This document shows positions 1 through 10,243 of a stretch of DNA of 64,000 bases, piece by piece. Every line of letters starts with the position of its first letter. Position 1 is the stretch's first letter. The position numbers and the translations under genes were made by a program. Under the pieces are notes generated by a model that had not been told where the DNA came from, did not search any database, and saw only the letters and a program-made list of their open reading frames with translations. Source of the stretch: Camillea tinctor. Lineage: Eukaryota > Ascomycota > Sordariomycetes > Xylariales > Xylariaceae. The stretch spans positions 62,001 to 126,000 of the forward strand of contig MU394068.1 of NCBI GenBank assembly GCA_022578605.1, in the 5' to 3' direction.

Positions 1-276
1 CAGAGCTCCTTATCTTATCATTGCATCAGCTGCTAAATAGAACCTTGCCAGCCGACAAGGTGACCTCATACTCCGTACTCCATCACTAACAACTCACTAA
101 CTCACTACCTAAACTCATCTCAACTCAACTCATCCACTCATTCATCACGAACAACACTTTCTTACTAAAGACTAGTGAGACGAAAATTACTTATTAAAGT
201 TACTCTCTATCTTTGAATTCATCATTTCGACATATATCTTTTTTTTTTTTTTCAAAAAGAAAGACAAAAAGAAAAC
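1..276. other. Upstream region of the first gene
   Basis: No gene is seen. The stretch is rich in short CACTAAC/CTCAACT-type pyrimidine runs. A T-tract of about 14 at roughly 239-252 is followed by an A-rich leader directly before the ATG at 277, typical of a fungal promoter and 5' leader. Confidence 0.5.
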
Positions 277-834
277 ATGGTCACAATGCGTGACGACCGT
301 AAGTCAACTTACACCTCCTCCCCCTATTCCCACTCACCCAGCTCACCATCCCCCCCTCAAGGCACCCACCCCCTCCTCGCCCAAGTGCCCCTCACCGTCT
401 CCCCCTTCGTCAAGCTCCCCACCGCCGCCACCCTGCCCTACACCTACAAGAGCATGCCCTCGACGCTGCCCCCGGCCAGCACCGGCGTCACGGGCGCCAG
501 CGACGAGCGCCCGCGGTACGTAGTGTCGCCCTCGGGCGGCCACGCCGCCCACCCCGACGACATCGTCGCCTCGTGCCGCGCCCTGCAAGCGCACCTCGCC
601 CGCCTGCGCGACGAGTCTGACCGCGCCCTCGCCGCGCGACACGAGCGCGAGCTCGCCGAGAAGCGCCGCGTCGCCCCCGGCTGGCTCGATAGCGAGAAGA
701 GGCTGCTGGAGCCCCAGAGGGTTCACGGCGAGGTCGAGGTCGAGGCTGGCTTCGCGGAGATGGGCATCGCCGAGGTGGGCGAGATGCCCGTTGATCAGGG
801 CGCGGAGCTGGACCGCGCGTTTGCGGGGAAGTAG
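277..834 (+). CDS. Small conserved-looking fungal protein of unknown function, 185 aa
   Basis: Single-exon reading frame starting at ATG 277 in an A-rich leader (AAAAC-ATG); an alternative in-frame ATG lies four codons downstream. Base composition jumps to GC-rich with strong C at third positions, unlike the AT-rich flanks, which supports real coding. Residues 1-60 are low-complexity Ser/Pro/Thr. Residues about 90-150 form a charged, probably helical segment beginning HPDDIVASCRALQAHLARL and ending with the motif PGWLDSEKRLLEPQR, which looks like the conserved core. There is no signal peptide or membrane segment. I do not recognise a characterised family; from memory similar short proteins with an APGWLD-like C-terminal motif occur across filamentous ascomycetes, but this was not searched. 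Function unknown. Confidence 0.7.
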   Translation: MVTMRDDRKSTYTSSPYSHSPSSPSPPQGTHPLLAQVPLTVSPFVKLPTAATLPYTYKSMPSTLPPASTGVTGASDERPRYVVSPSGGHAAHPDDIVASCRALQAHLARLRDESDRALAARHERELAEKRRVAPGWLDSEKRLLEPQRVHGEVEVEAGFAEMGIAEVGEMPVDQGAELDRAFAGK

Positions 835-1488
835 GGAGTGGCGAGTAGGAGACCTGGGTCTTTTCGGGAGCGAGGTTGGTTGGTTCTTGAGGTGCTATGT
901 TTCGTGTATATTGCGTGGCGTTGGGGGATTAGGTGAAGCGAGCAAGAGGTTTGGGGGTAGATTACGGAGTTGGGATGGCGTTTGGGCTGCATGTTTCACC
1001 CGCGATCGATACGTCTGAAGCATTTAGGCTACATGTTTCTTCCCTAGTATCTCTACCATATGGTTGCTATCGGTGGACACGGTTCTCATTGTGACCTTAG
1101 TCACATGTTCAAGTTAGTCTGGGTACTAAGAGCTGTGATGAAATTATCTCCTCCACAACAGGTGGTCAAGGATGGTGTTGGTCTCTACACGAGACAAAAG
1201 GGGATGTGCACCTTGACGACAAGATGAAGACTAGCGAGGTGTAGAGCATATTCTATCCTGGTCATAATTCAACACTTATATAGTCACATACGAGGAGCCT
1301 TGAGCTGTTATGATAAGTCTATTATTCATAATTCTATTCGGTTCTATAACTGAAACATGATCGTAAGATATGATCGTAATCATGAGAAAGTTAGATTTGG
1401 CTCGCGACTCAGCAAGTCTCCTTGCTATTTTGCGATTCTGGTCCTCATCCTCCCCTAAACTTCAATGGCGCTCATTCGAGTTAGGCGC
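835..1488. other. Intergenic, convergent 3' ends
   Basis: The region lies between the ends of the genes at 277-834 (+) and 1489-1963 (-). No further gene, RNA or repeat was recognised. It must hold both 3' UTRs. Confidence 0.5.
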
Positions 1489-1963
1489 TTATGAAGTCAA
1501 CTCGATAGTGGTCGAGTCGTTGTTGGCTTCGCAAACGTTGGTGCTGCCACCGCCGGAGCGGCAGTGAGTAGCAATGTCAGTAGTACCGGTGACACCAACA
1601 CTAAAAAGAAATCAAGATGTTAGCACTTGTATAATAGCGGAGTTTGTTTCAGGAAACTGGCGATCCTGAAGTATAGGATACTTACGCAGTACCGACCTCG
1701 TGGTAGACACGGAGGCTGAAGGTGGAGGAGTCGGCGGCGGGGCCCAGCTGGAAGCGGTACTTGCTGTCTCCGCAGTTGACGATGTCGGAGGGGATACTGG
1801 TCTGACCGGCACAGGTCAAGTCGGTGGCGTCGTCACCGCTCAGGTGGAAGGAGTAGCCGTCAACGACGTTGTTGTCGTTGTGCACGCTGAACTGGGTGAT
1901 GGTGACGGTCTCCGCCATGGCGACGGCACCAAAGAAAAGAGCGGCGGCAGCAGTGAAACGCAT
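1489..1963 (-). CDS. Alt a 1-like (AA1-like) small secreted protein, 129 aa
   Basis: Two exons: 1963-1686 and 1600-1489, with an 85-nt intron (GTAAG donor, TTTTTAG acceptor). Joining them keeps phase and gives 129 residues. Residues 1-17 are a clear signal peptide (charged MR, Ala/Phe-rich core, AMA cleavage site). The mature part follows the Alt a 1/PevD1/Hrip1 fold pattern: an N-terminal TITQFSVHNDN strand, a first cysteine in DLTCAGQ, a second in IVNCGDSKYRF, then exon 2 with ATHCRSGGG and NVCEAN followed by a hydrophobic strand. Four cysteines would form two disulphides, as in the family. Family members are secreted, apoplastic or allergen-like proteins, some of which elicit plant defence; their molecular activity is poorly defined. 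A TATA-type box lies about 150 nt upstream. Exon 2 begins immediately after the family's usual mid-domain position, which supports the splice. Confidence 0.85.
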
Positions 1964-2110
1964 TTTGAAGGTTGGAGTTATTGGTTACCGAAGTGACTGA
2001 CTTGGGTGAAAGAATGGATGAGTAGTCTTGAGTGAGTGGATGAGGATGTTGTTGTTGGTGGTGAAGAGATATCGAAGAGAAAAACTTCATGACACGGCAT
2101 CTTGTCGTTG

Positions 2111-2117
2111 CTTTATA
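2111..2117 (-). promoter_or_regulatory. TATA box of the AA1-like gene
   Basis: TATAAAG on the minus strand, about 148 nt before the ATG at 1963, with a CT/CA-rich leader between. Position and leader composition fit a fungal core promoter. Confidence 0.5.
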
Positions 2118-3577
2118 TGTTTCTCTTCTCCTAGTCCTCCACTACTAGAGGCGGAGCAGCCACGAATGTCGCGTAGGTAGTATGAAGCCAATGGTCTATA
2201 GTGAAGATACCTAACCTAGTGAACTTGCAACGTTGTAACCAACGACGCTCTTTCGACAATGACGATCATATCCACATGCGAATCTTGTCCGCTTAGGTAA
2301 CAAGATCTTTGTCATGGATTTATCGATAATACGAGATTCCCTTTTTGGTTGCATAATTCGAATCTTCTTCGAGAGTGGTTCTACACGTTGTAGGCCTTTT
2401 CCATACCGCTTCCAAAATAAAGGGGTATACCTTCATCCCCTCAGGAGGAAGCGAGAGTGTGCATACGTAAGTTACTACGCCCCCCCTCCTGGATACTTGG
2501 CATTACTAACTAAGGCTTGACCGCTGTCTTGTTCCCACTTCTCGGGACTTGACGCACTGCCACACGGCATCTATGACATCCCTGCATGTTCATATTAGAT
2601 ATTGTATGAAAGTCCCACAGACATCGGATGTGTTGCCGGCCCAAGTACGAGCCTCCGGCACTCTCTATAGCGTCTGAAGGATTCGAATCATGGCTCAAAA
2701 TACTTAAAACCGTCATTTAAGGGGCATCCCCAACCAGTTGTTAGTTCCTGAAAGCTTGTTACCTTCTTGGCACGGCAGTTTTTGCCTTGATAGCTACCTA
2801 TATATGCTACACTATGTTTGAACTTCCTAGAGCATTTCGTTGGCTAACGTATCCATGACCTTGCCTCTCATTGGGTGCCTGACAACACCCTGCTGATCCC
2901 TATTAACGCCCTGGCTGGTACGGAGTAAACGTTCGACCACCATGCAAAAAGACTCTACTAGGCGGTTCAGGAAACCCGGCATCTTCATGTCAATATGTAG
3001 AAAGGTATTTGCTCGATGTTGAGTTTCGAATACCAGAGGGTAACAATGCAAGTTCAACATATGGGGGAAATCATTAAACGCCTCTAGATCATATTATTAG
3101 CCTCGTATTAAGTATCCTCGTCCAGTGGTTAGGAGGATGAGAACGATGGAGAGAAACAAAAAGCAACTTTACTATTAGACTAACAAGAATAATTATATTG
3201 TTAAAGAGCTATTCTTCAAAGAATTGAAGCCTTCGAAAAGCATCTAACACTTACTCATTTCATAGTGAAGCTTCGCCTCGCAAGCTAGCGTCTCCGAGTA
3301 ATAGCTATTCCTAATTAGTCATGAGCCTCGTCGATACAGATAACTTGTCGCTATGTAAAGTATAAATCCATCAATTTAGATATAGTAGGCATACCGATAG
3401 ATCATTCTAAAAATCTTTTCAAGAGATAATAAACGTATTACCTTTAGTTATGTCATGAGTTCAATATTTCCTTAATCGCCCTAAATGGTTATTACTACCG
3501 AGACTAACCTAACCTCCTAACCTCGGTGTTACAACTAAGTGTTGAGCAACCCCGTTGTACCAGGAGACAAAAGGTTC

Positions 3578-3603
3578 TCACAATGACCGAGTGGTCATTG
3601 TGA
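3578..3603. repeat. Perfect hairpin, 11-bp stem, 4-nt loop
   Basis: The arms TCACAATGACC (3578-3588) and GGTCATTGTGA (3593-3603) are exact reverse complements around the loop GAGT. It lies just downstream of TGTTGAGC, which resembles the 5' end of fungal LTRs, but no partner LTR was found. Confidence 0.6.
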
Positions 3604-6572
3604 CTGAATTCTGTATTATATAGTTATTCTCCAGCTAATCCCTGGCTGGGACGTAACAAAGTACAGAGCCGAGATTATTATTCTAAACTCCCGAGGAGAA
3701 GAATATAGTGTATAGTATCATGGGGCACAAACCATAGCGTTCTGAGTTGTAGAACTATTTTATTCTACCCGGCATCCTTTCCTATCCACGATAGTACTCT
3801 TAGCTGCTTTAACATCACCTTATGTGAACGATTAGCGTTAGCATATGTACTATTATTCCTTATCCATTACAGGTTACTTGTCGCCGTGATATCACCACCT
3901 ACCCTGAGCTAAAAGCTCTACAGAGCACTTTGTAATCTAGTGTCACAAGCGGTGTGCTGGACCACAAGGTACGTGGAAAGCATACCCTGTAAGGGAATAA
4001 GAGGAGTATTCGATGTATGAGTAATAACGGAAATAAGAGTAACAACCCTTTGGATAAAAACTTGGACCCCTGAGAGGGCTTGAAAAGTTGAATTCTTAGA
4101 AGAGACGTAACTAGGATAAAATGTGCTCAGAAAAGGAGCTAGCGCCTAATGAGCAATCCCAGCTTACGGTTTGCCTCTTTAATTTCCATTTTATCTCAAC
4201 TACTGTTATAGAAAGACAGTGTCTTCATCTATGTATAAACGGAACTTTGTGTTGATGCTGCTAATACCAGGCACATGCGTGACATTCCTTGTCAAATCTA
4301 AATATGGCTACATACAAATCATTAATTCGACTGACGTGTTCAATTCCTCTGTCCAACTTAATAGGGTCAAAAAGCTCATATTTCTCCCGAAAAATAATAA
4401 CTGTGAAGCTTCTGTTTTCTCAAGACTGCCTTTGAGCATGTATTTTGGGTTTAACGCCCTCAAGATAAGGAGATAGCCAAGTCAGTGTACCGCCAGACTC
4501 AGAATGCGATAATGTCAATCTTTCTCCTGATCTCAAAGCCAGATACTATGACGATACTCAGTAGACAGGGAAAGTAATAGCTTAACTCATGAATGCGAGC
4601 TTTTGTAGACCATAGATCGCCATAGCGGTTTAGCATTCAGATGATTAGTCGGTAAAAATACTTTTCTTCTAGATATCCGTATAATCGTATCAACTCCACT
4701 GGCTCTTTCCCCCCTCTCTGTCTCTATATACATTAATACTGGCAATTGCCCATGCGAAGTAAGTGATAGGAGTGCCAATTTGCCCATCAGGTTAGAATAA
4801 GCTATCAAGTATAGTAGGAGGGGAATATTAAGACGAAGTGGTAACAGACAATGAGGAAGAGGAGCTGAATTCTCTATACCCGGTCTGGCTACATTTCGTC
4901 GGTAGAATATCAGCATCGAAAGACAGCCAGGTTATCAATTCGAAATTTTAGCATTCCGCACCATAATCTGGCGGAAGCGACTCGTATACGCTGTCCTTGT
5001 CCCTGAAGTTCCCGATCACCACGTGGCAGGTGTATGCAATCTCACTCCACATGAGCCACCCGTTGTGTTGTCATTTAGTCATGGTATGTTATAGTTTCGA
5101 TTCCGGTTCTTAGAATCAATACAATTATCAGGACGGCATAAAGAAGTACTGTAGAAGTTGTCACCGATGCTGTCCATACCGTCCATACTGTAGCAGTCGC
5201 CCTATTTCCCGGCGCAGAGCTGGTTGCCGTTCCGATGGCTACGTGCACTAGCTGTGTTGTAGACTTTGTCGCTTACATGTGCACCGTTATAGTAGATGCT
5301 GGGGGGCGCGGCTCTCTCTGCGCTGCGTGGCGCTTAGTATTATTGTATAATAAGCAGGTTAGATGATACAGGTGTAATATCTATGAGACATTCACATTGA
5401 TCTGCCGCAAGTAATTTAACATGCTATCTAAGTAAATCTGAGCCGGGAGTTAGTACCGTTTGGTTCAGCCGTCTTCAGGTGTAGGTATATATGGTCTTTT
5501 CATTTCCGTCCTCCTAGCTACCCTAGCATACTCATAGTGTAGGATCGGGTGCAATCTGTTCGTCTTACACGTTTATTGCCAAATGGGGTAATCATCGTGA
5601 GGCTACCCACCTTAGTGCCATGGGGAACCCAGCGAACCTGTGTGGTACTAATTAGGTAATCACGAGGTTTTTGTGGGGGAGACTCGAACTACCTATGTAC
5701 CAAGGTACCAATCGTAGCATCAACACCATAATTCATATGGAAATCACGAAACACCAGTAACTACATAAAATCCACGAGATTAAATTATATCAAATACGTA
5801 GTAGTTGAGCTCATGCATCTTGATCATCAGGTGTGTAGTTAGTGGTTAATCCATGTGGATTTTAACAAAATGGGAGACCACTGAACAACTAATTTACTTC
5901 ATGCTAAGTACATAGTACATACCCAAACCTCTTAACCTTAATCGTGATAATATGCCCTGAAATTCGTTTTTATGTTTCCAAGTAATCTAGAAAATGAGAT
6001 ATAGTATACTAAAGCTAAATAATGTTCATTAACTGGGAGCATAATGCAAAGTATATTTGTGGCTGCTTAAAGGAGTACGAAGGGAAAAGAAAAGGGGGCT
6101 GTCATTAATCAATGCAGGTTATGTTTGATTGATTTTTTACAAAGATGGTAACTATCCATGGATCTTGAGATAAAGAGGCTCGCTTTGTATCGATAAGTGT
6201 GTAGACGATATCGGCGGATATGTGTGTTGATATTATTAGGAAACAAGCAAAAATTGGGATAAAGGGGAAGATAAGTTGATATGGAAGAGTACAATTTATC
6301 GTAGAGCGCAAAATTAGTCCGGCGTCAGGTGCTGGATGGAATAGGTGGGTTGTAGATAATTTGAAAGGGTTCCTTGAAGAGACATAGAATACCTAGTTTG
6401 CTACCTTTCTGATGCTAGTGCACAATGTACCATGGGGAGGAAGGAGGGAAGGGTATGGAGAGGAGGAGGGGAGAGAAGGGGAGGTAGGGAAGGAAAAACT
6501 ATGGAAAATTATGATGGTAAAAGGTTTATATACCTAGATATTGCCCTGGTATCCCAACCTGTCGCCCCTCTC

Positions 6573-6662
6573 CTGCAAAGGCGTTGTACCCGGGGACTTG
6601 ACACTTGGGCCAAACGGCCGTTGGCTCAAGTGTCAGCTTCGGATAATACCTCCTCTTTGCAG
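6573..6662. repeat. Imperfect long inverted repeat (about 41-nt arms)
   Basis: Outer arms CTGCAAAG / CTTTGCAG and inner arms GACACTTGGGCCAA / TTGGCTCAAGTGTC pair around the 7-nt loop ACGGCCG; the 14-bp inner stem has a single mismatch or wobble. The middle of the arms is diverged. It could be a degraded fold-back element or a structured RNA. A second small stem (AAAACCA...TGGTTTT) follows at about 6687-6729. Confidence 0.5.
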
Positions 6663-7526
6663 TGTAACGGTGAACTTAGGCCAGAGAAAACCAGTTCGAT
6701 CCGGCGCCTGACCAAGGCAGGCTGGTTTTTCGTAGGGGACGCCCGAGCTTTTTTGCCATTTTATTTTCCTCATTGTGAATATTCTTTTTTACTTTTTTTT
6801 TTTTAATCACTGTTTTTTTTTTTTGCTGCTCCTAAGCCTAATCTTTGTGGTATTATTCGTGATCTTCTATTGTATGCCGCCATCGTGATCATTTTTCAAT
6901 GCGTTGTTGGAATATCGGGCTACCACCCCACTACACTGTACTATACTACTACTGCATGTATATGTATAGCGAGCTTACACCCTCTACAGACTATCTCCTG
7001 GATTAATACACTTCATGTTTTCCCTCACCTGTCGTCTCACTCCAATACATGTAGGAGACAAATGGTCTTATTTTTGAACTCTTATCGATCTATTGTGTCT
7101 CGGCCTGCAGAGAATTGGTTCATGGGCCCAGGAGATTCAAAACACAGCAAGCGCATGGCGAGTGATTCAAATACGTCAAATTTATATAAACATGCATTTT
7201 TTCAATATGACTCGTTTTACATTAATGATGACGATCTGAGCGTTCACAATATAGAGGCGAGACCGAGACAATGGGCGATATTATACTTCAAGCACTTCAC
7301 GAAACAGGGACACGATGCAATAGTAGTCGCGAAAACCCCATTGGGGTATTATTCACCCACCAAAACTCCGTCCATGTCTATGGCCGTTCTTCCCACCCGA
7401 ACCACCCCTCTATTCTATTCCCAAGTTTCATTTCCTCCCAAAACCACCCAACCCAGCCGATGTCCAATGACAACGGCGCCTCGCGCCGTGTCTAGTCTAT
7501 AATTCTTCCCCCACCTGGGGGCAAGA

Positions 7527-7593
7527 GGAGAAAGGAGAGAGAGAGAGAGAGGGAGAGAGGGAGAGAAAAAGGAGAGGAGGAGGAGAAGGAAGA
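7527..7593. repeat. GA-rich simple repeat
   Basis: A purine tract of GAGA and GGAGA units lying just beyond the 3' end of the gene at 7605-8798. Confidence 0.7.
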
Positions 7594-7604
7594 GAGATGC
7601 CGGT

Positions 7605-8798
7605 CTAGTAGGTGGGAGGGGGCGGGTCTCTCATGGTACCGCCGGAGTGGTCGACGAACCATTGAAGGACTGCAGTATTCCAGTTAGAATTGTGAAGAAG
7701 AAATCCAGGGATACAAAAGCGAGTGTGTGGTAGATAGAAAACAAAAAATATGCAATAGAAGGCGAGTACTGAATAATAACTGGAGAGGGTTTACTTACGC
7801 GGGTCCTTCTGCTTCGGCTTGGGAGGCTCCTCGGGCTCCTCGGGCTCCTCCTTAGCCTTTCCCTTGCCCTTCAACTTGCCCCAGAACTTGGAAGCAGAGC
7901 CGGGCTTCTTGGCGTCTTCTTCCTCGTCCGAGCTGTCGACGACGAGGGCGGGGGGACGCTCCGGACCGAAGAACACCTTGGCGGGGCCCTTGGCACCCGA
8001 GCCAGTAGTCGGAGTGTCGGTCTTGCCTTTGCCCTTGTTGGTCGGGGCGGCGGTGATGGGGGTCGCGGGAGGCGAGTTGACAGGAGTGGCAGCGACGGAG
8101 CGCTTCGATGGGAACAGCATAAAATTAGTATATGTGTATATATATTAAGTGTAGGATAGGAAGGAGGGACAATATTAAGTTGATTAGAAAAAAAGAAATT
8201 ATTCCCTTAATGTCGGGCGAAAAAAGAAAATGGGTAATTATAGTGTCATAGGAGAGAGGCGAGAAGTTCGCTAGTCAGAGGATCAAAAAGAGAAGATGAG
8301 GAAATACTTACTAGCATGCCACCATCATGGATAAGTTGCATGACCTTCTCCTTAGCAATAGCCCAGAGGTCGCGCTTCTTGGCTTGCTGGTCGGTAGTGC
8401 CCTGGCTGGCAGTATCCTCGAGGGCGTTCTCGGCCTCACGGGATTCGCGGAGGAGGGGGTCGCCCACGATGCTCGAGTCGCAGCTACGACGGTTGGATGC
8501 CATGATGCCTAGAATAGAAAACCGAGTAGAGTTGAATGAGCAGATTACTCGACAAGCGAGACAAAGGTCGAAGAAGAAGAATGGAATTGTTATTGTTCCC
8601 TTGTCAAAAGGGGTTGGGACGAAAATGAGCAGTGAATGTGTTGTGATGATGGATGTAGGGTGATGAAAGAAGCGTGAGAATTGACGGCGAGGTGGGATGA
8701 CAAAAGGTGTGCAGGCAGATAGATGGAAGAAAGAGGTGCAGAGGAACAGATGCAATCAATTACTTACAATCGCAGAGGCCGGAACAGAATTGAGGCAT
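7605..8798 (-). CDS. Four-exon fungal orphan protein, 198 aa
   Basis: Exons 8798-8768, 8508-8312, 8102-7799 and 7669-7605 join in phase to 198 residues. Donors are GTAAGT and introns carry CTAAT/CTAAC branch sites. The N-terminus MPQFCSGLCDCIM carries three closely spaced cysteines. Residues 15-76 form a charged segment (SNRRSCDSSIVGDPLLRE...DLWAIAKEKVMQLIHDGGM), probably helical. A Pro/Thr/Lys-rich linker follows, then an acidic cluster SSDEEED, a basic patch FWGKLKGKGKAK, a Glu/Pro run, and a short final exon encoding LLQWFVDHSGGTMRDPPPPTY. The small last exon with its compact hydrophobic motif suggests selection for the C-terminus. There is no signal peptide or membrane segment. I do not recognise the family. 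If intron 2 is retained, translation would stop after about 20 more codons, near 8246. Moderately confident in the gene structure, none in function. Confidence 0.65.
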
Positions 8799-10243
8799 GG
8801 TGAAAATGCTATGAGTCCTTGACTAGATGAAGACGAAAAGGGGTTGTAGTCCGTGCGGCTCGCACTGTACGGTGAATCAATACTGTTGTAGGTGAATATT
8901 GATGGTAATGGTGGTTCGTTGTTGTGGTTGGGACGAAAACGTGAGTGGGACGAGAGAGGGAGGAAGTGAGAAAGAAACAAAAAAAAATCAGTCACTGGAA
9001 TTAATCAATCTTCCTAAATTTCTCTCGACACTCACATTATTCGTGAATTAGTAAACGTTTGAGAAATACATCGCATCATACAGGCAAAGGGAAGTATGTC
9101 ATAGGGATCCGCTATAAGTTGTATCGACCGGACGATATAGGGGGAAGCAAACGTCAACAAGAGACTCAAACATCAACGTGTCGATGAAGTACTGCTGCGG
9201 AAGTTATTCTAGGTACCTAGATGCTCTGTAAAGAATCTTCGTGATAGAGAAAAGGGGATATGGTATTATGATGATGACTGTAATGAATCATCGTGGCATA
9301 TGAGTATAAGAAACAACTCCATATTTCTCTACTCTACTATAATATTTTCAGACCATAGACACTTGCTCTGTTCTTACCCCAACCTACCTAACCCATGACC
9401 ATATCCGCAAGGTAAGCAGCTCTCCTGATGCTTGAACCTATCTAGTAACTCTATAACTCGAAATTTTGAGGTGTAATGATATGAAACCCCTGAAAGTTAT
9501 ACAAGATATCTGCAACTTCACAACAAAAGGTCTTCACATCTTTAGATTATAGTATGTTAATGACCATCATATGGACAAACTGAATCGAGGTAAAGCGTTC
9601 ATATTTGTAGATGAACAAAACATATCCCATCCTATACACCGCATGAAAGAATATAAGCACAATGACTTAAATAAGATAGATCATATCTGGTCTTCACATT
9701 GCAGGCAAATAACCATAGTACATATCTAGCCACAAGATATTGCTGGTGCCCCTGGAAGATCAACTGTCCGCACTGTGCAAACTACAATGTCACATGACAC
9801 CCGCCTCAGTAACCACCAAATCTACAGGCCAAAAAGGTACATAGGTACCTAATCACTTGCTTGCTGTATGGGGGTTTGGATTAGAAAAAAACATGGTACC
9901 TAGATACCTAACGTACCTTTATTGGAGTTACTACGAATCGCACCTGCCAACTCATAATTACCCTTCTGTTCTTACCTGTAAGAAGTACAAGTTACCTTGT
10001 ACCTAGGTACTTTCTCACTTTATAGACTCAACGTCTTGAGAGTAGTATCTGGATACATGTAGGCCATGACATTGGACTGGAAATTTGGGGAAATTCTAAG
10101 ACCAATATAGTATACGACTATTGATTATTTCGATACGTATTTATTAATCATGCGCAGCAAGCGCATATGTTCCTGCTAAATGAGGACTGGGTCGGTATTA
10201 TTTTCGTTTGGGCAATACTAGATAGAAAACCTTCACCAAGCTC
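8799..10243. other. Intergenic, AT-rich
   Basis: No gene is recognised. Between about 9205 and 10020 the palindromic words GGTACC and CCTAGG recur, including a perfect TACCTAGGTA at 10010-10019. The part next to 8798 is pyrimidine-rich on the minus strand and is probably the promoter and leader of the orphan gene. Confidence 0.45.

Larger units (their letters stand above)
1964..7604. other. 5.6 kb gene-poor AT-rich region
   Basis: All frames are densely interrupted and the composition is AT-rich, unlike the neighbouring genes. No intact gene is supported. It contains a perfect 11-bp-stem hairpin (3578-3603), a GC-richer open stretch without a start codon at about 5142-5370, a long imperfect inverted repeat (6573-6662), homopolymer T tracts near 6786-6825, and a GA-rich microsatellite (about 7527-7593). 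The appearance fits decayed mobile-element DNA, possibly degraded by repeat-induced point mutation, but no terminal repeats or element proteins could be recognised. Confidence 0.45.

Noticed and set aside
6870..7502. 210-codon open frame on the plus strand
   Set aside because: It begins at a TTG rather than an ATG, has no domain, low coding bias and Tyr/Ser/His-rich random-looking content.
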